Below are positions 62,597-64,000 of a stretch of DNA of 64,000 bases, piece by piece (the first letter of the stretch is position 1; each line of letters starts with the position of its first letter). The stretch is from contig CBDDIB010000002.1 in assembly GCA_965228695.1 (NCBI GenBank), forward strand, positions 930,001 through 994,000, given 5' to 3'. The notes below the pieces were generated by a model. The model did no database searches, was not told the origin of the DNA, and was given only the letters and a program-made list of their open reading frames with translations. The stretch comes from JAJFJD01 sp965228695 (GTDB lineage: Bacteria; Pseudomonadota; Alphaproteobacteria; UBA8366). Position numbers and translations under genes: made by a program.

Positions 62597-64000
62597 ATGC
62601 CAGGCAGACTTAAATTTTTATCCATCGCCGCCGCGTTTCTCGCGGTTGCGGTCGTGGCGCCGGCGCAGGCGGCACGCGACAGTTTGAACATCGCGTTTTA
62701 CACCAAGTTCCACACCATGGAGCCGTATCAGACGTCCGCGCGTCAGATGCTCCAAATGGGATATTTGATTTGGGACCCGCTGGTGCTGCGCGATCCGGAC
62801 ACGGGCAAGATTTTGCCCCATGTCGCCACGTCGTGGAGCACGCCGACCGACCGGAGCTGGAAATTCACGATCCGCAAGGACGTGAAATTCCATAACGGCA
62901 ACCCGCTAACCTCGGAAGCGATCAAATACACGCTCGAGGAGCGTGTCCTAAACAAGGAGCGCAAGTCGCCGCGGCTGCCGAACTTCAAATGGGTCAAGAG
63001 TGTCGAGGTCATCGACGACCACAACTTCATCATTCACACCCACGAGCCCTATGCGCTCGCCCTGGAACGGTTGAACACGCTCTACATCATGGACCCGAAA
63101 TGGGGCAAGGACGACCAGTACATGCAAGAGCATGCCATGGGCTCGGGTCCCTACAAGTGGGTGAGTTGGACCAAGGGCAGCCGCGTCGTGCTGGTGCGCA
63201 ACGAAGACTATTGGATGAAGGGCGTTCCCGCGATCAAGAACGTGACGATCAAGGTCGTGCCGGAAGCGTCGACGCGCCTTGCCGAATTGTTCTCGGGCGG
63301 CACCGATGTCTCGCTGAATCTGTTGCTCGACCAGATGCCGGGCTTCAAGGATCAGCCGAACTACGAAGTGCTGAACTTCCCGATCATCCGGATCGACTTC
63401 TGGCAATTCGATTCGAAGGGCCGCGCCGGCGACACGCCGGTCAAGGACGTCCGGGTTCGCCGCGCCATCGCGCATGCGATCAATCGGGACAAGATCGTCA
63501 CGAAGTTGGTGCGAAACGAAGGCTATCCCGTGAATACGCCGATGAGCCCGTACCACTTCGGGTATGACGAGACCATCAAATGGTACGAATACGATCCGGA
63601 CAAAGCCAAGAAGCTGTTGGCCGACGCCGGTTATCCGAACGGGTTCGAAATCGACCTGTGGCAATATGCCGATCACCAGAACCTGCCCAATCAGGCGGCG
63701 GTGGAGATGCTGAAGAAGGTCGGCATCAAGGCCAACCTGAAGGACTACCGCGGTAACTCGCAACAGATGGCCAAGCTGCGCCGCGCAGGCAAGGTGACGG
63801 GCATCGGTAATTGGAATTGGGGCAGCTACAACATCTTCGATGCCGACGCGATCCTGTTTCCGTTCTTCGACATGGAATCGTCGAACAACTACACAGGCGA
63901 TGAAGAATTGTCGAAATGGCTGAACGAGGCCCGTAATTCGGTCGATCCGGAAGTCCGCGCCGCCATTTACAAGAAGGCGCAGAAGCGGATCATCGATCAG
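62597..64000 (+). CDS. ABC transporter solute-binding protein, peptide/opine type, 3'-truncated
   Basis: At least 468 residues; the gene runs off the window. GGAGAGG precedes the ATG at 62597. Signal peptide about 1-25 (ending AQAA). Family 5 extracellular solute-binding protein: WSTPTDRSWKFTIRKDVKFHNG near residue 80, HAMGSGPYKWVSWTKG and VRRAIAHAINRDKIV. Probably the binding component of the upstream importer; 249 bases separate it from the second ATPase gene, enough for its own promoter. The ligand is not deducible. Confidence 0.95.
   Translation, partial: MPGRLKFLSIAAAFLAVAVVAPAQAARDSLNIAFYTKFHTMEPYQTSARQMLQMGYLIWDPLVLRDPDTGKILPHVATSWSTPTDRSWKFTIRKDVKFHNGNPLTSEAIKYTLEERVLNKERKSPRLPNFKWVKSVEVIDDHNFIIHTHEPYALALERLNTLYIMDPKWGKDDQYMQEHAMGSGPYKWVSWTKGSRVVLVRNEDYWMKGVPAIKNVTIKVVPEASTRLAELFSGGTDVSLNLLLDQMPGFKDQPNYEVLNFPIIRIDFWQFDSKGRAGDTPVKDVRVRRAIAHAINRDKIVTKLVRNEGYPVNTPMSPYHFGYDETIKWYEYDPDKAKKLLADAGYPNGFEIDLWQYADHQNLPNQAAVEMLKKVGIKANLKDYRGNSQQMAKLRRAGKVTGIGNWNWGSYNIFDADAILFPFFDMESSNNYTGDEELSKWLNEARNSVDPEVRAAIYKKAQKRIIDQ

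Overview
The window is a 64 kb piece of a GC-rich bacterial chromosome, most likely an alphaproteobacterium of Rhodospirillales-like type. This is inferred from gene style: RlmN, FolD with DUF167 and YggT, NnrU, DUF2177, an iron-sulfur photolyase, acyl-CoA enzymes and frequent GTG starts. No rRNA or ribosomal protein operon is present to fix the taxon. Both ends cut genes: a D-amino-acid-dehydrogenase-like flavoenzyme at base 1 and an ABC solute-binding protein at base 64000.

Bases 1-9110 are ordinary chromosome: rlmN, a lipoprotein, argG, a BLUF blue-light sensor, an SDR enzyme, a GNAT acetyltransferase, NnrU, a DUF3253 protein, folD-DUF167-yggT and a tRNA-Ala(CGC) behind a canonical promoter. 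Bases 9285-28511 are different: a 19 kb block of exported proteins of unknown role, directly downstream of the tRNA. Two genes face left (a 731-residue Pro/Thr-rich coiled-coil protein and a 277-residue protein). Four face right: a 191-residue exported protein, a CsgG-domain lipoprotein, and two giant paralogues of 2284 and 2348 residues.

Each giant carries a signal peptide, long charged coiled coils, conserved cysteine pairs, a papain/C39-like Cys-His domain and a C-terminal region with protein-kinase-like motifs (glycine loop, Lys, D-x-K-x-x-N, D-x-G). A 93-nt fossil of the csgG-like gene's 3' end sits just before the second giant gene. The giant therefore duplicated as a csgG-giant unit and the second csgG was then lost. 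A degenerate repeat of the tRNA 3' end and its flank lies just after the second giant, which hints at an old tRNA-targeted insertion. This block is the best candidate for an undescribed system.

Bases 28713-43000 hold metabolic genes: a carbon-nitrogen hydrolase, a MmgE/PrpD protein, a DUF2177 protein, glutamate-type dehydrogenase, Fe-superoxide dismutase, an FMN reductase, an FeS photolyase/cryptochrome, an ArgE-like deacetylase, a VOC protein, a LeuCD-type dehydratase pair, a frameshifted FAD oxidoreductase and a glycerol-dehydrogenase-like enzyme. Bases 43000-48700 hold a tandem universal stress protein, a small aa3-oxidase subunit IV-like protein, an OxyR-like regulator lacking the peroxidatic cysteine, an MFS exporter and an enoyl-CoA hydratase.

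Bases 48700-58200 are leftward: a double CaiB-type CoA-transferase, a soluble double-PAS chemoreceptor, a phytanoyl-CoA-dioxygenase-like enzyme and an RND efflux pair. The window ends with a rightward peptide/nickel-type ABC importer operon: two permeases, two ATPases and a solute-binding protein. Several strong palindromes mark probable operators, notably ahead of the stress protein gene and ahead of the superoxide dismutase gene.
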